Shown here: piece after piece, positions 27,334 through 36,386 of the stretch
Layout of the letters: every line of letters begins with the position of its first letter
Numbering within the stretch: position 1 is the first letter of the stretch
Program-made: the position numbers and the translations under genes
Notes under the pieces: model-generated
Databases searched by the model: none
The model's input: the letters and a program-made list of their open reading frames with translations, nothing else
Told to the model about the DNA's origin: nothing
Assembly (NCBI RefSeq): GCF_002886185.1
Contig: NZ_KZ614146.1
Span: 3,401,485 to 3,465,484 of the forward strand
DNA length: 64,000 bases
Reading direction: 5' to 3'
From: Salipaludibacillus neizhouensis
GTDB lineage: Bacteria > Bacillota > Bacilli > Bacillales > Salisediminibacteriaceae

Positions 27334-27379
27334 CTATTATATTATATCCGTACAAAACGTACAATATGTACATTTTGTA
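27334..27379 (-). promoter_or_regulatory. Toxin-antitoxin promoter overlapped by a palindromic operator
   Basis: On the minus strand a -35 TTGTAC and a -10 TATAAT are separated by 17 bases. The -35 lies inside the inverted repeat 27351-27379: arms TACAAAACGTAC and GTACATTTTGTA around AATAT, 11 of 12 pairs matching. This layout fits autorepression by the antitoxin complex. Confidence 0.7.
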
Positions 27380-27385
27380 AAAACT

Positions 27386-27767
27386 TTTTCTTCTCTCTTT
27401 TTACCTTTATCTTTGATAAGCTGAAAGCAACAATATATACGAAAACAGCCTATAAAAAAAGTACCCTACCAGTATAGGCAGCGCACTTCTTTCATTATAC
27501 TTACACCCCATATATAGCTTCTTTCCTAGCTTGCTCCCCCACCATTGATTACCAGATGTAACCAACGCCTTTTCATTAGACCTGAAATTATGGGAAGAAA
27601 GGATTTTCACCTTCTTTCACTTCCGTTCGTAATCTTTCTTGCCTTATTACACTCTTACAGTTTACCCATTAGGCATAATCCTTCTTTCATGTTAAATTAC
27701 ATAAAAGGTGGTAGTATAGAACATTAAAGCAACGGAGTTCGAGGTATGTGAAAGGAGGATTCTTAAA
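27386..27767. other. Intergenic region without a supported gene
   Basis: About 380 bases between the toxin-antitoxin promoter and the MFS gene. A 67-codon minus-strand frame (27407-27610) with a hydrophobic C-terminal stretch lacks a ribosome binding site and resembles nothing I know. A -10-like TAGTATAGA near 27711-27719 could serve the MFS gene. Confidence 0.3.
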
Positions 27768-28994
27768 ATGTGTCAAAAGCAACTTTCAACAAAACAGATA
27801 TCCGTCCATAATATTATATTGATTTTAGGAATTATCTTCATTGCATTTAACCTGCGACCTGCAATCACATCTGTAGGACCATTAATCAGTATGATACGAG
27901 TGGAATTAGGAATATCAAACACTCTAGCAGGTTCTCTAACTACCCTTCCCCTATTAGCATTTGGGGTATTTTCTCTAGTTGCTCCTAAAATGGGCCGTAA
28001 ATTCGGAAATGAGCGAACAATTTTCTTTGCTTTTCTCACTATCTTCACTGGCATCCTCCTTCGTTCCACAGGTTTAATAACTGCCTTATTCATCGGAACT
28101 GCTATTTTAGGGCTAGGAATAGCTATCTGTAATGTGATAATATCTGGTATTATTAAAGACAAATTCCCCGAAAAACTAGGAATGATGACTGGCATTTACA
28201 TTACTTCTATGTCCATTATGGCTGCTCTTGCCTCTGGTTTAGCTGTTCCTTTGGCTGAAAACTATAGCCTCGGCTGGGAGAAATCTCTTGGTGTATGGGC
28301 ACTTTTACCCTTGATTGGGATACTTATTTGGCTCCCCCAATTAAAAAACAAACACACAAAAATAAAAAGCTCTGTTAGTGTAAAAAGTTCTATTTGGCGT
28401 TCTTCACTTGCCTGGCAAGTGACACTTTTTATGGGATTTCAATCCTGTATTTTTTATTGTCTGATCTCGTGGCTTCCTGAAATCTTATACAGTCGAGGGA
28501 TTGATATTGCTACTGGAGGCTGGCTCTTAACAGTCATGCAATTTGCAGGCCTTCCTGCAACTCTGTTAATACCTGTTCTTGCAAGTCGCATTTCTAATCA
28601 ACGTCCGATTGTGGCGAGCATTGCTATTCTGTACCTTGTCGGTTTTACCGGAATTTTTTTAAGTGGGAATATGATCTTAGTCGTAGCCTTTATTATTGCA
28701 TTAGGTGTGGCACAAGGGGCGGGAATTAGTCTTGCTCTAACTTTATTCGCTTTACGAGCCGAAAACGCAGAAGGTGCAGCTAATTTATCCGGTATGGCAC
28801 AGTCCGGCGGATATTCATTAGCAGCAATAGGTCCATTTTTTATGGGATATTTATTTGATTCTTTTCAAACATGGACTCCAGCTTTTGTGATGTTTGGAAT
28901 TCTATGTATCGGATTACTCATTGCTGGTCTTGGAGCAGGCCGAGATTTATATATATTGCAATCTGAACAAAAACAAGCAAAGATGAAAGCTTAA
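27768..28994 (+). CDS. CynX/NimT-family MFS transporter (YycB-like)
   Basis: 408 residues with about 12 transmembrane helices. The first helix region FNLRPAITSVGPLI is the CynX/NimT signature, followed by LAGSLTTLPLLAFGVFSLVAPKMGRKFG (loop 2-3). Family members export or import cyanate, nitroimidazoles or related small anions; the substrate is not determinable here. GAAAGGAGG precedes the ATG by nine bases. No operon partner is seen; the next gene converges. Confidence 0.85.
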   Translation: MCQKQLSTKQISVHNIILILGIIFIAFNLRPAITSVGPLISMIRVELGISNTLAGSLTTLPLLAFGVFSLVAPKMGRKFGNERTIFFAFLTIFTGILLRSTGLITALFIGTAILGLGIAICNVIISGIIKDKFPEKLGMMTGIYITSMSIMAALASGLAVPLAENYSLGWEKSLGVWALLPLIGILIWLPQLKNKHTKIKSSVSVKSSIWRSSLAWQVTLFMGFQSCIFYCLISWLPEILYSRGIDIATGGWLLTVMQFAGLPATLLIPVLASRISNQRPIVASIAILYLVGFTGIFLSGNMILVVAFIIALGVAQGAGISLALTLFALRAENAEGAANLSGMAQSGGYSLAAIGPFFMGYLFDSFQTWTPAFVMFGILCIGLLIAGLGAGRDLYILQSEQKQAKMKA

Positions 28995-29008
28995 TTTTTC
29001 TAGAAATT

Positions 29009-29034
29009 AGAGGGTAACGTAAAAGTCACCCTCG
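29009..29034. terminator. Possible bidirectional terminator
   Basis: GAGGGTaAC-gtaaaa-GTcACCCTC lies between the convergent MFS and panF genes. The T-tract after it is weak (CGTTTCATT). Confidence 0.45.
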
Positions 29035-29039
29035 TTTCA

Positions 29040-30497
29040 TTAGATTGTTTTTGTCGGAAAATAATAGACTTCCCGTTTGATCAGCAAGCTAGCAATAATA
29101 AACGCTAAAAGGGATAATATAACAGGGACCACCACGGCATGAACGCCAAACAGGTCACCATACTCACTATTAAATCGAAAGATGATAATGTAAGAAACGA
29201 GTCCTGTAATCATTGAAGCGATAGCCCCGTATTTATTACTGTACTTCCAATAAAGACCAAGTACGATTGGCCATATAAACGCCGCTTCTAATCCCCCAAA
29301 TGCAAATAGATTTAAGTAAATCAATAATTCCGGAGGGTTAATCGCTAAAAGAAACACGATAATACCTAGAAATGCAGTCACACCCATACTTACTTTCTTC
29401 ACATGGCTATACGTTGCTTTTGGCTTCATATAATTAATATACACATCCTTAACAATCGAAGAACTTACTAGTAAAAGCAGGGAGTCCACTGTTGACATCA
29501 TTGCTGCAAGCGGAGCAGCCAAAACCAAACCAGCAAGCCAACCCGGTAAAACCTCCAGTGCGATTAACGGGATAACCTGATCCGCCACCTCAATACCGGG
29601 TAGAACTGGACGCGCAAACACACCAATTAAATGCATATTTAACATGATAAAACCAACAACAACCGTGCCAATCATTAACGCACGGTGCATCGACTTCGAA
29701 TCCCGATAGGACATCGCACGAACGGCGACTTGAGGTAAACCAACAACCCCTACCCCAACTAAAATCCAGAAAGAAGACACGTAAAGACTGGTGAGTTGAC
29801 CTTCATTACCATAAGGCGTGATGAGATTCGGATTTTCAACCATTAAATCATTAAAAATCTGATCCAACCCGCCACCGGCGATAACCACACCGATTAAGAG
29901 GATGAGTGTTCCACCAAACATGACGAATCCTTGAAGAGTATCTGTAAATGCTACTGCACGGAATCCGCCAATAATTACGTAGATTAACACAGCAATGGCA
30001 AACACGAATAAAGCTGTTTCATACGTTAATCCTGTTAAGGACTGAATTAAGTAGGCCCCACCAATCCATTGCGCTGCCATTGCAGCGAATAAAAAAACAA
30101 TGATACTAAGCGCAGAAACCAATACAACAATCGTGCTTTTATATCGTTCTCTTAAAAAGTCAATCAATGTAATTGCTTTATACCTGCGAGCAACAATTGC
30201 GAACTTCTTCCCTAATATTAGCAGGACAAAATAACCCGTCGCAACTTGTGTCATTGCAAGTAAGACCCATCCTAAACCAATCGTATACGCAGCTCCTGGT
30301 CCCCCAAGAAAGCTTGAAGCACTTCCATACGTAGCGACCATTGTCATCGCTAGAACGAGCCCGCCAAGTTCCCGGCCTCCAAGAAAATAATCACTTAAAA
30401 AAGAAGTGGATTTAGCCATTCTCCGGTTGGACCAAACCCCTATAAGAAAAATAACTACTAAAAATAGAATTAAAGGCAATAACACATCCCAATTCAT
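29040..30497 (-). CDS. panF: Sodium/pantothenate symporter family protein (SSF)
   Basis: 485 residues with about 13 transmembrane helices, sodium:solute symporter family. Key blocks are DYFLGGRELGGLVLAMTMVATYGSASSFLGGPGAAY (TM1-TM2 region), QWIGGAYLIQSLTGL, GGFRAVAFTDTLQGFVM (the SSF signature) and AAPLAAMMSTVDSLLL (TM8 with Ser/Thr sodium ligands). Overall similarity and the DUF997 partner fit PanF/YhjB, a Na+-driven pantothenate importer; substrate assignment is by family. Its ATG overlaps the stop of the upstream small gene (ATGA), indicating coupling. Confidence 0.87.
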   Translation of the reverse strand: MNWDVLLPLILFLVVIFLIGVWSNRRMAKSTSFLSDYFLGGRELGGLVLAMTMVATYGSASSFLGGPGAAYTIGLGWVLLAMTQVATGYFVLLILGKKFAIVARRYKAITLIDFLRERYKSTIVVLVSALSIIVFLFAAMAAQWIGGAYLIQSLTGLTYETALFVFAIAVLIYVIIGGFRAVAFTDTLQGFVMFGGTLILLIGVVIAGGGLDQIFNDLMVENPNLITPYGNEGQLTSLYVSSFWILVGVGVVGLPQVAVRAMSYRDSKSMHRALMIGTVVVGFIMLNMHLIGVFARPVLPGIEVADQVIPLIALEVLPGWLAGLVLAAPLAAMMSTVDSLLLLVSSSIVKDVYINYMKPKATYSHVKKVSMGVTAFLGIIVFLLAINPPELLIYLNLFAFGGLEAAFIWPIVLGLYWKYSNKYGAIASMITGLVSYIIIFRFNSEYGDLFGVHAVVVPVILSLLAFIIASLLIKREVYYFPTKTI

Positions 30498-30799
30498 GAT
30501 GAATGCCCTCCATTCCCCATGTCATCTTCATCTTCCAATGACATGTCAACAAGTACAAATTTGACAACGATAAAAACAAGGATAACCATCACAATAAAAC
30601 CGACAATACAGCTCCAAAAAAACCAAGCCGGAAATCCAAATACGTATGTATATTCCTCGGGGACTTTCGATCCCATTGTGTAAGCAAAACCATACCACCA
30701 TAGAATATTTACCAGTGCAAGTATAACCCCGATCCACGCCTCGCGGTGAGCAATTTTAAAACGGCGTTCTGTTCTCCGCTCCGGTATATTATTCATCAT
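30494..30799 (-). CDS. yhjC: YhjC/YhdT-like DUF997 small membrane protein
   Basis: 101 residues with two transmembrane segments (WIGVILALVNILWWYGFAYTM and FFWSCIVGFIVMVILVFIVV), separated by a conserved PEEYTYVFGFPAWFFWS loop, and an acidic C-terminus. Proteins of this type (YhdT, DUF997) are encoded just upstream of panF and are thought to be accessory to the symporter; the role is unproven. The start is the first of two ATG codons after GGGAGG-CAGTG; the longer frame has no ribosome binding site. Its stop overlaps panF. Confidence 0.82.
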   Translation of the reverse strand: MMNNIPERRTERRFKIAHREAWIGVILALVNILWWYGFAYTMGSKVPEEYTYVFGFPAWFFWSCIVGFIVMVILVFIVVKFVLVDMSLEDEDDMGNGGHSS

Positions 30800-31036
30800 C
30801 ACTGCCTCCCTGATTTTCAACATTCTACAATTGAAATAATCGTTCTTATTCATTTACATACTAAAGAATTTTCTTTCAATGAGCAACTTCTCTTACCTTG
30901 CAGATACCGAACGCGTTTCGTTGTCACCTTTTTTTCAATCTAGTATAATAAATCGATAATAGGACAGTTCAGGGTGGAAGTTTTTTAGAAACTGTTGTTT
31001 TGGAAGAGTGAGAAAGATAATGAGAGGGGATTTTTT

Positions 31037-32008
31037 ATGAATATTACTGTCATTGGCGGGGGACTTGCTGGTGTTTTTGCAGCTAAAACTCTTATTGAAA
31101 AAGGAGAAACAGTAACAATTATAGAAAAAAGCAGAAGTATTGGCGGTCGTATGGCTACAAGACGTATAGGAGAAGGACGAGCAGATCACGGTGCCCAATT
31201 TTTCACTGTCCGTTCGGTAGAACTCGAAAAGCTAACGGAAGAATGGTTTGAGAAGAAGTGGATCAAACGATGGTTTGGAGACGATTACCCAAGATATTCA
31301 GGTATGGAAGGGATGAACTCGTTCATTAAAAAAATCGCTCAAAATCTGCCTGTCACTCTTCAGGAACGTGTCGATCATATAGAAGCTAAAGACACGGAAC
31401 TAATTCTATCGACTAACACAGGAAAAAAATACACCAGTGATGCTGTTGTATTAACAGCACCTGTTCCTCAAGCATTAGAATTGCTAGAAAAATCGCCAAT
31501 TCACTTAACAAATCAAGATAAGAATTCCCTTGCTGCTTCAAAATTTAAACCTTGCTTCGTCGGATTACTCACACTAAAGAAACCTGTTTCTATAGGTGAG
31601 AATGGTATAATTTCTGATCACGTACCTGCTGGTGTCGATAAAATCGTAGCAAACGATCAAAAAGGAATATCCCACTCGCCAATCTTATCTGTCTATATGA
31701 ACGGTGATTGGAGTAGAGATCACTTTGCCCTAAAAGATGACGAGGTGCTTAACGAAATAGTAGCTATTCTCTCGCCAGACCTTATTGAATCTAATAATCT
31801 ATCAGCCTATCAATTAAAACGTTGGCGCTACGCGGAAGCAACACACGTTTACAGAGAACCTTTCTTAAAACTGGAAAATTACCCGATCTTCATTGCAGGC
31901 GACAGTTTTTTAACAAAAAATGATACTAGTGGCCGAACGAGAATCGAGAGTGCTATTCTATCGGGCATTCGAGTCGGAGAGGCCACTTTTCGGGATTCAC
32001 GTTATTGA
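31037..32008 (+). CDS. Renalase-like FAD-dependent oxidoreductase
   Basis: 323 residues. The Rossmann FAD-binding start is ITVIGGGLAGVFAAKTL, followed by the E of TIIEKS and SIGGRMATRR, the GG-R motif shared by renalase and amine-oxidase-like proteins. ADHGAQFFTVR and the C-terminal FAD block PIFIAGDSF...GRTRIESAILSGIRVGE also match the bacterial renalase-like family, whose described members oxidise off-pathway dihydro-NAD(P) isomers. No signal peptide; cytosolic. The start ATG at 31037 has GAGAGGGGA six bases upstream; the longer frame starts without a site. Confidence 0.85.
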   Translation: MNITVIGGGLAGVFAAKTLIEKGETVTIIEKSRSIGGRMATRRIGEGRADHGAQFFTVRSVELEKLTEEWFEKKWIKRWFGDDYPRYSGMEGMNSFIKKIAQNLPVTLQERVDHIEAKDTELILSTNTGKKYTSDAVVLTAPVPQALELLEKSPIHLTNQDKNSLAASKFKPCFVGLLTLKKPVSIGENGIISDHVPAGVDKIVANDQKGISHSPILSVYMNGDWSRDHFALKDDEVLNEIVAILSPDLIESNNLSAYQLKRWRYAEATHVYREPFLKLENYPIFIAGDSFLTKNDTSGRTRIESAILSGIRVGEATFRDSRY

Positions 32009-32049
32009 ATTAATAAATAAGTTATGGAAGCGAACTCTTTATAACTTCG

Positions 32050-32745
32050 TTACCGTTGTCCTTCAACCCACCCGCACTTAATCGCTTTTACCAGTGCATC
32101 TGTGCGGTCTCTTGCACAAGTTTTTTTAATAAGTCGACATACAATGGTACTAATCGTTGACTCAGCAAAATAAAGTTTTTCAGCGATATTTTTATTATTT
32201 TTGCCATCAAGGATCAATTGTAGAACAATTTGCTCATTCTTTGATAATTGCAGGTCAACCTTATCTTTAATAAGAACAAGCTGTTTAATGGGCATACTTT
32301 TGTATTTAATATGATCTATCTCATTCACGATATCTTTATGAAAGTCCGCCTCTAAAAAAATTCCTGTATTTAATAAAGTTTGCAACACTTTTGAATAATT
32401 ATCCTTTAAATAAGGTAATGAAACTAACCCGCTTACTGGAAATGATAAAGTAGTAAGTAACTGTTTATGAAGAGGATTTTTACTTATAAGTAAAATATGA
32501 CAGTCTTCTTTCCTTTTAAGTTCATGTATTTTTTCTAATAGTAAATTCAGTGAATATTTATCGTCATTATCAAACGAAAAGAAAATCCAATCTTCTTTAG
32601 TGTCCTTCTGTTGTTTTAATGTAAGGGCAATAATTTCTTCAGAAATTTTCCCTCTTAAACTTCCAGACAAAATTTCGGAGCTTTGATCATAGTAGATGAT
32701 TCTAGATTTAAGTGATTGTACTTCTCTTTTTTTAGTAAGATTCAT
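32050..32745 (-). CDS. LuxR-type transcriptional regulator with CsgD-like N-terminal domain
   Basis: 231 residues. The C-terminal LuxR HTH (about 165-231) reads LSKNEQIVLQLILDGKNNKNIAEKLYFAESTISTIVCRLIKKTCARDRTDALVKAIKCGW. The N-terminal ~150 residues have an alpha/beta pattern like a receiver domain but lack the acidic pocket and phospho-acceptor Asp, as in CsgD-type regulators. Its leader carries a c-di-GMP-I riboswitch followed by a terminator, so its synthesis is probably set by c-di-GMP. A role in the motile/sessile switch is inferred from that and from the neighbouring chemoreceptor. AAGGAGGG precedes the ATG. Confidence 0.85.
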   Translation of the reverse strand: MNLTKKREVQSLKSRIIYYDQSSEILSGSLRGKISEEIIALTLKQQKDTKEDWIFFSFDNDDKYSLNLLLEKIHELKRKEDCHILLISKNPLHKQLLTTLSFPVSGLVSLPYLKDNYSKVLQTLLNTGIFLEADFHKDIVNEIDHIKYKSMPIKQLVLIKDKVDLQLSKNEQIVLQLILDGKNNKNIAEKLYFAESTISTIVCRLIKKTCARDRTDALVKAIKCGWVEGQR

Positions 32746-32841
32746 GCTGAAATTCCCTCCTTAAGTAAAATACTAGTTAACGTCATTCATTACTCAGAGC
32801 AACTAAATTATATAGTATTTAAGTACTTATTTATGGAACAC

Positions 32842-32870
32842 AAAAACCCCACCAAAAAGAATGGTGGGGT
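32842..32870 (-). terminator. Riboswitch-controlled transcription terminator
   Basis: On the minus strand ACCCCACCA-ttcttt-TGGTGGGGT is followed by TTTTG. It lies about 40 bases after the c-di-GMP aptamer and about 100 bases before the LuxR-type start, with no gene between, so it is best read as the expression platform. Confidence 0.85.
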
Positions 32871-32909
32871 ATGAAAATAAGGCTACTCATTTTCAAGAGA
32901 GTCCAACTC

Positions 32910-32998
32910 TTTTCGGTAACCCGGCTGTCATAGCTTTTATAAAGCCTTAGACCCGAAGCTTTGCGTCCTTATTTTTCAATAAGTTTGCCATTATCGAA
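32910..32998 (-). ncRNA. c-di-GMP-I riboswitch (GEMM-I) aptamer
   Basis: On the minus strand the conserved GEMM-I elements occur in order: ATGGCAAAC, the P2 stem CTTATT-GAAA-AATAAG with its GNRA tetraloop, GGACGCAAAGC, GGGTCTAAGG, a P3 hairpin, then ATGACAGCCGGGTTACCG. The tetraloop and the CTAAGG/TATG receptor pieces are both present. It binds c-di-GMP and is followed by a terminator at 32842-32870, so control is probably by transcription termination. Whether ligand turns the gene on or off cannot be read with certainty. Confidence 0.92.
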
Positions 32999-33033
32999 GT
33001 TTATCGAATTATAGGTAATAGGTATTAAGTAAA

Positions 33034-33062
33034 ATTATAGTCTTTTTTCGATAAAATGTAAA
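33034..33062 (-). promoter_or_regulatory. Sigma-A promoter for the riboswitch transcript
   Basis: On the minus strand: TTTACA, 17 bases, TATAAT. It lies about 35 bases upstream of the aptamer, giving a short 5' end before the conserved core. Confidence 0.75.
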
Positions 33063-33093
33063 CGTTATATGAGAGAAACATCGTCTTAAATAG

Positions 33094-33146
33094 ATGAACA
33101 AAGCCTCTCAAAAGTTAATTTCCAACTAATTGAAAGGCTTTGTTCA
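33094..33146 (-). terminator. Stem-loop after the sugar-binding lipoprotein gene
   Basis: TGAACAAAGCCT(C/T)TCAA pairs with TTGAAAGGCTTTGTTCA across a 20-base loop, just downstream of the stop at 33160. The T-tract is weak, so strength is uncertain. Confidence 0.6.
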
Positions 33147-33159
33147 GTTTAAAGATAAA

Positions 33160-34230
33160 TTATTCGGTGTCGTAAATCTCTGATTCTGTTAAGTGACCTT
33201 CTTTAATTATTGTGTCTTCAATGTTATCTGACGTAACAGCAATCGGATCTAATAAAATAGAAGGAACCTCGATTTGACCGTTGTCAGTTAGTGAATCTGT
33301 CCCAATTTCTTCACCGGCAGCAATCTGCATCGCCAGTTCAGCAGCTCTATTGGCAATCAAATCAATTGATTTATACACTGTCATAGTTTGTGTGCCCTCA
33401 ACAATTCGTTGAACACCATCAAGTTCAGCATCTTGACCGGATATTGCAATCTCTCCTACTTGATTACCAATAGCTTCAACAACCCCACCAGCAGTACCAT
33501 CATTTGCCGCAATAACCGCATCAAGTTGACTATTACTACTATCCAAAAAAGTAGTTAGCTGATCGCGAGCTGCATCTGGATCCCAACCAGGAGTATAGCT
33601 GTCGTAAACAAGGTTCACCGCCCCTGAATCAAGATAAGGCTTTAGCACATTCATAGCACCTTCTCGAAATAATAATGCATTGTTATCCGATTCAGCTCCC
33701 CCTACATAAGCAAAATTCCCTTCCTCTGTCTGATTAAGAATTTCCTGTGCCTGCAATTCACCGACTTTTACATTATCAAACGATAAATAGTAGTCAAGAT
33801 CAGCACCTGTAATAAGACGGTCATAAGAAATGACTTTTATCCCAGCATCATGGGCCAAATTCACAATTTCACTTGCCCCTTCTGAATCAGTTGGTACGAC
33901 TACAAGTACATCCACTCCTTCATTTATCAATAGTTGTGCTTGCTGAATTTGTACTTCCTGATTTCCATTGGCAGCCAAAGTTTTTACTGATCCACCTAAC
34001 TCTTCTACTGCTTTCTCTAATGCTTCCTTGTCTCGATACCATCTTTCCTCTCGTAACGTATCGATCGCAAAACCTACATAAACATCTTCTGGATTTGTCA
34101 GAAGTTTTCCCTCTGATGCTTCGGCAGATTCGGATTGAGGATTCTGCGAACTACATGCACTCAATACGAATAACATACTCAATGACAACATCCTGATAAA
34201 GAACGTATATTTATATTTTCTTTCTCGCAT
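33160..34230 (-). CDS. XylF/ChvE-like sugar-binding lipoprotein, chemoreceptor-linked
   Basis: 356 residues. The lipoprotein signal is LFVLSAC, Cys26. The mature protein is a type I periplasmic-binding fold of the xylose-binding type: [103 protein letters not shown]. The nearby genes include no ABC permease or ATPase. Instead it overlaps the chemoreceptor gene by 20 bases, so it probably delivers a sugar signal (xylose or a relative, by family) to that receptor. GGAGG-AAATTAA precedes the ATG. Confidence 0.88.
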   Translation of the reverse strand: MRERKYKYTFFIRMLSLSMLFVLSACSSQNPQSESAEASEGKLLTNPEDVYVGFAIDTLREERWYRDKEALEKAVEELGGSVKTLAANGNQEVQIQQAQLLINEGVDVLVVVPTDSEGASEIVNLAHDAGIKVISYDRLITGADLDYYLSFDNVKVGELQAQEILNQTEEGNFAYVGGAESDNNALLFREGAMNVLKPYLDSGAVNLVYDSYTPGWDPDAARDQLTTFLDSSNSQLDAVIAANDGTAGGVVEAIGNQVGEIAISGQDAELDGVQRIVEGTQTMTVYKSIDLIANRAAELAMQIAAGEEIGTDSLTDNGQIEVPSILLDPIAVTSDNIEDTIIKEGHLTESEIYDTE

Positions 34231-36001
34231 TTAATTTCCTCCACCCTCTTTTTTCTGTTGGCTCTTTGGTGTCCGTAACCTCACGTTGCTGCTCATCTAT
34301 TTGGAAGTGGCTTATAACACCATTCATTCTTTCCACCATTTTCGAGAGTTCACTTGCACCCGAGGAGACTTTATTTATAGCATTCTGCTGTTCAATTACT
34401 GAAGCAGATATCTCTTCGGATCCGGCAGCTGATTCTTCTGAAATAGCAGCAATATGCTCAACAGAATTGCTAATTTCTTCACTTGTCTCATTAAAAGAAG
34501 AAAGAGCAGCAGAAATATCATTCACTCGTTCAACCATGTTAGATACCTTTTCTTTAATATCTGAGAAGTACTTTCCGGAAGTCTCAATTTGATCTTTCCC
34601 TTTGTTTACTTCCTGGAAGCCAGAAGTCAAATCGAAAACCATCTCCGCTGTATCTTCTTTAATTGTATCGACTATCTCTTTAATACTTCCTACCGATGTT
34701 GTTACCTCTTCTGCCAATTTACGAACTTCATCAGCGACAACAGCAAAACCTTTCCCTGCCTCTCCGGCTCTAGCAGCTTCAATTGAAGCATTGAGAGCAA
34801 GAAGATTCGTTTGGTCAGCTATGGAACTAATTACACTGACAATTTTTGATATTGATGTTGTTTGTTGCTCAAGATTATTTATTTTATTTACTGATTGTTC
34901 GACCATATCATTAATCCTTGTCATTTGTTCTAAAGAATCCTTCATCTGTAAATCTCCATCTAAGGAGACAGTATAGACTTCCTCGGAAAACGTTGCGAGT
35001 CTCTCCCCAATCTCATTGGCATGAATAATTTCTTTGTTAAGAGACTGAGTGCGTTCTGAAATGACAGATGCCTCGTTTGCTTGATTGGTCGCACCCGATG
35101 CCAGTTCTTCAATCGTAAGTGCTATTTGCTCACTGCCTTCTTTTACTTCACCTGATGTCGAAGTAAAAGTTTGCACTTGGCCATCCACAGAGTTTGCTAG
35201 TGTCGAAACTTCTACAATCATTTTCTTTAAACTAACGCCCATTTCGTTAATCGACTTAGATAAAAGACCAATTTCATCTTTGCTGTGAGCATCCAACTTC
35301 GAAACATTTAAATTCCCTCTAGCAATTTGGTCACTAGTTTCAACGACGCGTGCCATTCTGTGTCTAATATTCCGGCTAATAAAGTAGATTAGTGTCGTTG
35401 ATATCACAATGGAAACGAGAACTGAAATAATTAAAATTAAAATTGTACGGCCTATATTACTTTGAGCGTGCTCAATTGAAGTGGTATTCGAGGTAACTGC
35501 TTCACCCATTAAACCTTCTCCCAGATCAATAGTCTCTTCTTTCAGAGTATTTGCAGTTGCTTGTAATTCTGTAAAAGTTTCTGTATTAATTTGTTGCACA
35601 TTCGGAACAATCTCACTAAAGTAATACTCATCCAGTGCATGATTATTTTCAATAATTTGATGAAACATATCAATCTGTTCATCGTTGTCTAGATTTTCCC
35701 GAAGAAGTTTCGCTGTTTCAACGAACTCTTCACTTAAAGCAAGGTATGTAACTAAATTTTCATCCTGTTCCGTAATTATGTACTCAGGAATATTCAAATA
35801 TTTTGCTTGATAAAGTGACATTAATTCCGAAACGTCAATAACCATATCGTTCTTTTCCCGTGTATCTTGAATAGACTCACTCGTATCTGACAATAGCCAA
35901 TACGTAATCATTAAAGACGATATAAACGTCAACATAACTACCGCAAACACTGCCGTGTATTTGCCGCCAATCGAGCGATCTCCCCATAACTTCTGTCTCA
36001 T
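34211..36001 (-). CDS. Methyl-accepting chemotaxis protein
   Basis: 596 residues. TM1 is near residues 13-35, followed by an extracellular four-helix-bundle-like sensor (about 36-185), TM2 ([21 protein letters not shown]), a HAMP domain ([21 protein letters not shown]) and a long signalling coiled coil. The hairpin tip is [38 protein letters not shown], which binds CheA/CheW. Candidate methylation Gln/Glu pairs flank it. It is transcribed with the sugar-binding lipoprotein gene that overlaps its 3' end. A sigma-D-like promoter lies 52 bases upstream. GGGGGACAACAGG precedes the ATG. Confidence 0.92.
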   Translation of the reverse strand: MRQKLWGDRSIGGKYTAVFAVVMLTFISSLMITYWLLSDTSESIQDTREKNDMVIDVSELMSLYQAKYLNIPEYIITEQDENLVTYLALSEEFVETAKLLRENLDNDEQIDMFHQIIENNHALDEYYFSEIVPNVQQINTETFTELQATANTLKEETIDLGEGLMGEAVTSNTTSIEHAQSNIGRTILILIISVLVSIVISTTLIYFISRNIRHRMARVVETSDQIARGNLNVSKLDAHSKDEIGLLSKSINEMGVSLKKMIVEVSTLANSVDGQVQTFTSTSGEVKEGSEQIALTIEELASGATNQANEASVISERTQSLNKEIIHANEIGERLATFSEEVYTVSLDGDLQMKDSLEQMTRINDMVEQSVNKINNLEQQTTSISKIVSVISSIADQTNLLALNASIEAARAGEAGKGFAVVADEVRKLAEEVTTSVGSIKEIVDTIKEDTAEMVFDLTSGFQEVNKGKDQIETSGKYFSDIKEKVSNMVERVNDISAALSSFNETSEEISNSVEHIAAISEESAAGSEEISASVIEQQNAINKVSSGASELSKMVERMNGVISHFQIDEQQREVTDTKEPTEKRGWRKLNARKKI

Positions 36002-36052
36002 CCTGTTGTCCCCCGTCCCTAAATTTCCTTTTAATATTCCTTTTATTGTTTT

Positions 36053-36078
36053 AAATCGACAAGATCAACAATACTTTA
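36053..36078 (-). promoter_or_regulatory. Sigma-D-like (motility) promoter
   Basis: On the minus strand: TAAA, 14 bases, GTCGATTT; six of eight -10 bases match the Bacillus sigma-D consensus GCCGATAT. It precedes a chemoreceptor gene, as expected for that sigma factor. Confidence 0.5.
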
Positions 36079-36342
36079 GTACCGCATCTTAGTCAATGAT
36101 TAATTTACAAATAAATGTAAATGACGACGCTTTAACTAAAATTTGTTATAAATCCCGGTTTATTGGTAAAATCCTACCAATGCTATTATCCAATTGAAAT
36201 TTTCTTAGTTTCTTTAAATCCTTGTGTTCTAGAGATACTCGAAGAACCAAAAGGAAACCACTAGTATTTTTTATTCCTCTTCATGTATCATGAAGAAAAG
36301 CAGCAACATCCATGAAACCAGATAACATTAGAAAAATAATTT
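36079..36342. other. Intergenic region between divergent chemoreceptor and two-component genes
   Basis: About 260 AT-rich bases without an ORF. An imperfect inverted repeat ATTGGTAAAA-TCCTACCAAT lies near 36163-36182 and could be an operator. Otherwise nothing is recognisable. Confidence 0.3.
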
Positions 36343-36361
36343 AAGAAAAACGCATAGCGTC
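36343..36361 (+). repeat. Leading fragment (F) of the structured dispersed repeat
   Basis: AAGAAAAACGCATAGCGTC matches the first hairpin of copies C-E (AAACGC..GCGT) but the rest of the element is missing. It lies 26 bases before the response regulator start, within its leader. Confidence 0.45.
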
Positions 36362-36386
36362 AAAAAAACTAAGGGGATAAATATCA

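Noticed and set aside
27351..27379. LexA/SOS box as explanation of the palindrome before the TA genes
   Set aside because: The Bacillus SOS box CGAAC-N4-GTTCG is not present; arms TACAAAACGTAC/GTACATTTTGTA fit a dedicated TA operator better.
27407..27610. 67-codon minus-strand ORF with a hydrophobic end
   Set aside because: GTG start without a usable ribosome binding site, no recognised family and no partner; kept only as a note in the intergenic entry.
34266..34976. Plus-strand ORFs antisense to the chemoreceptor
   Set aside because: Mirror frames of a heptad-repeat coiled-coil gene; Ser/Ile-rich chance translations.
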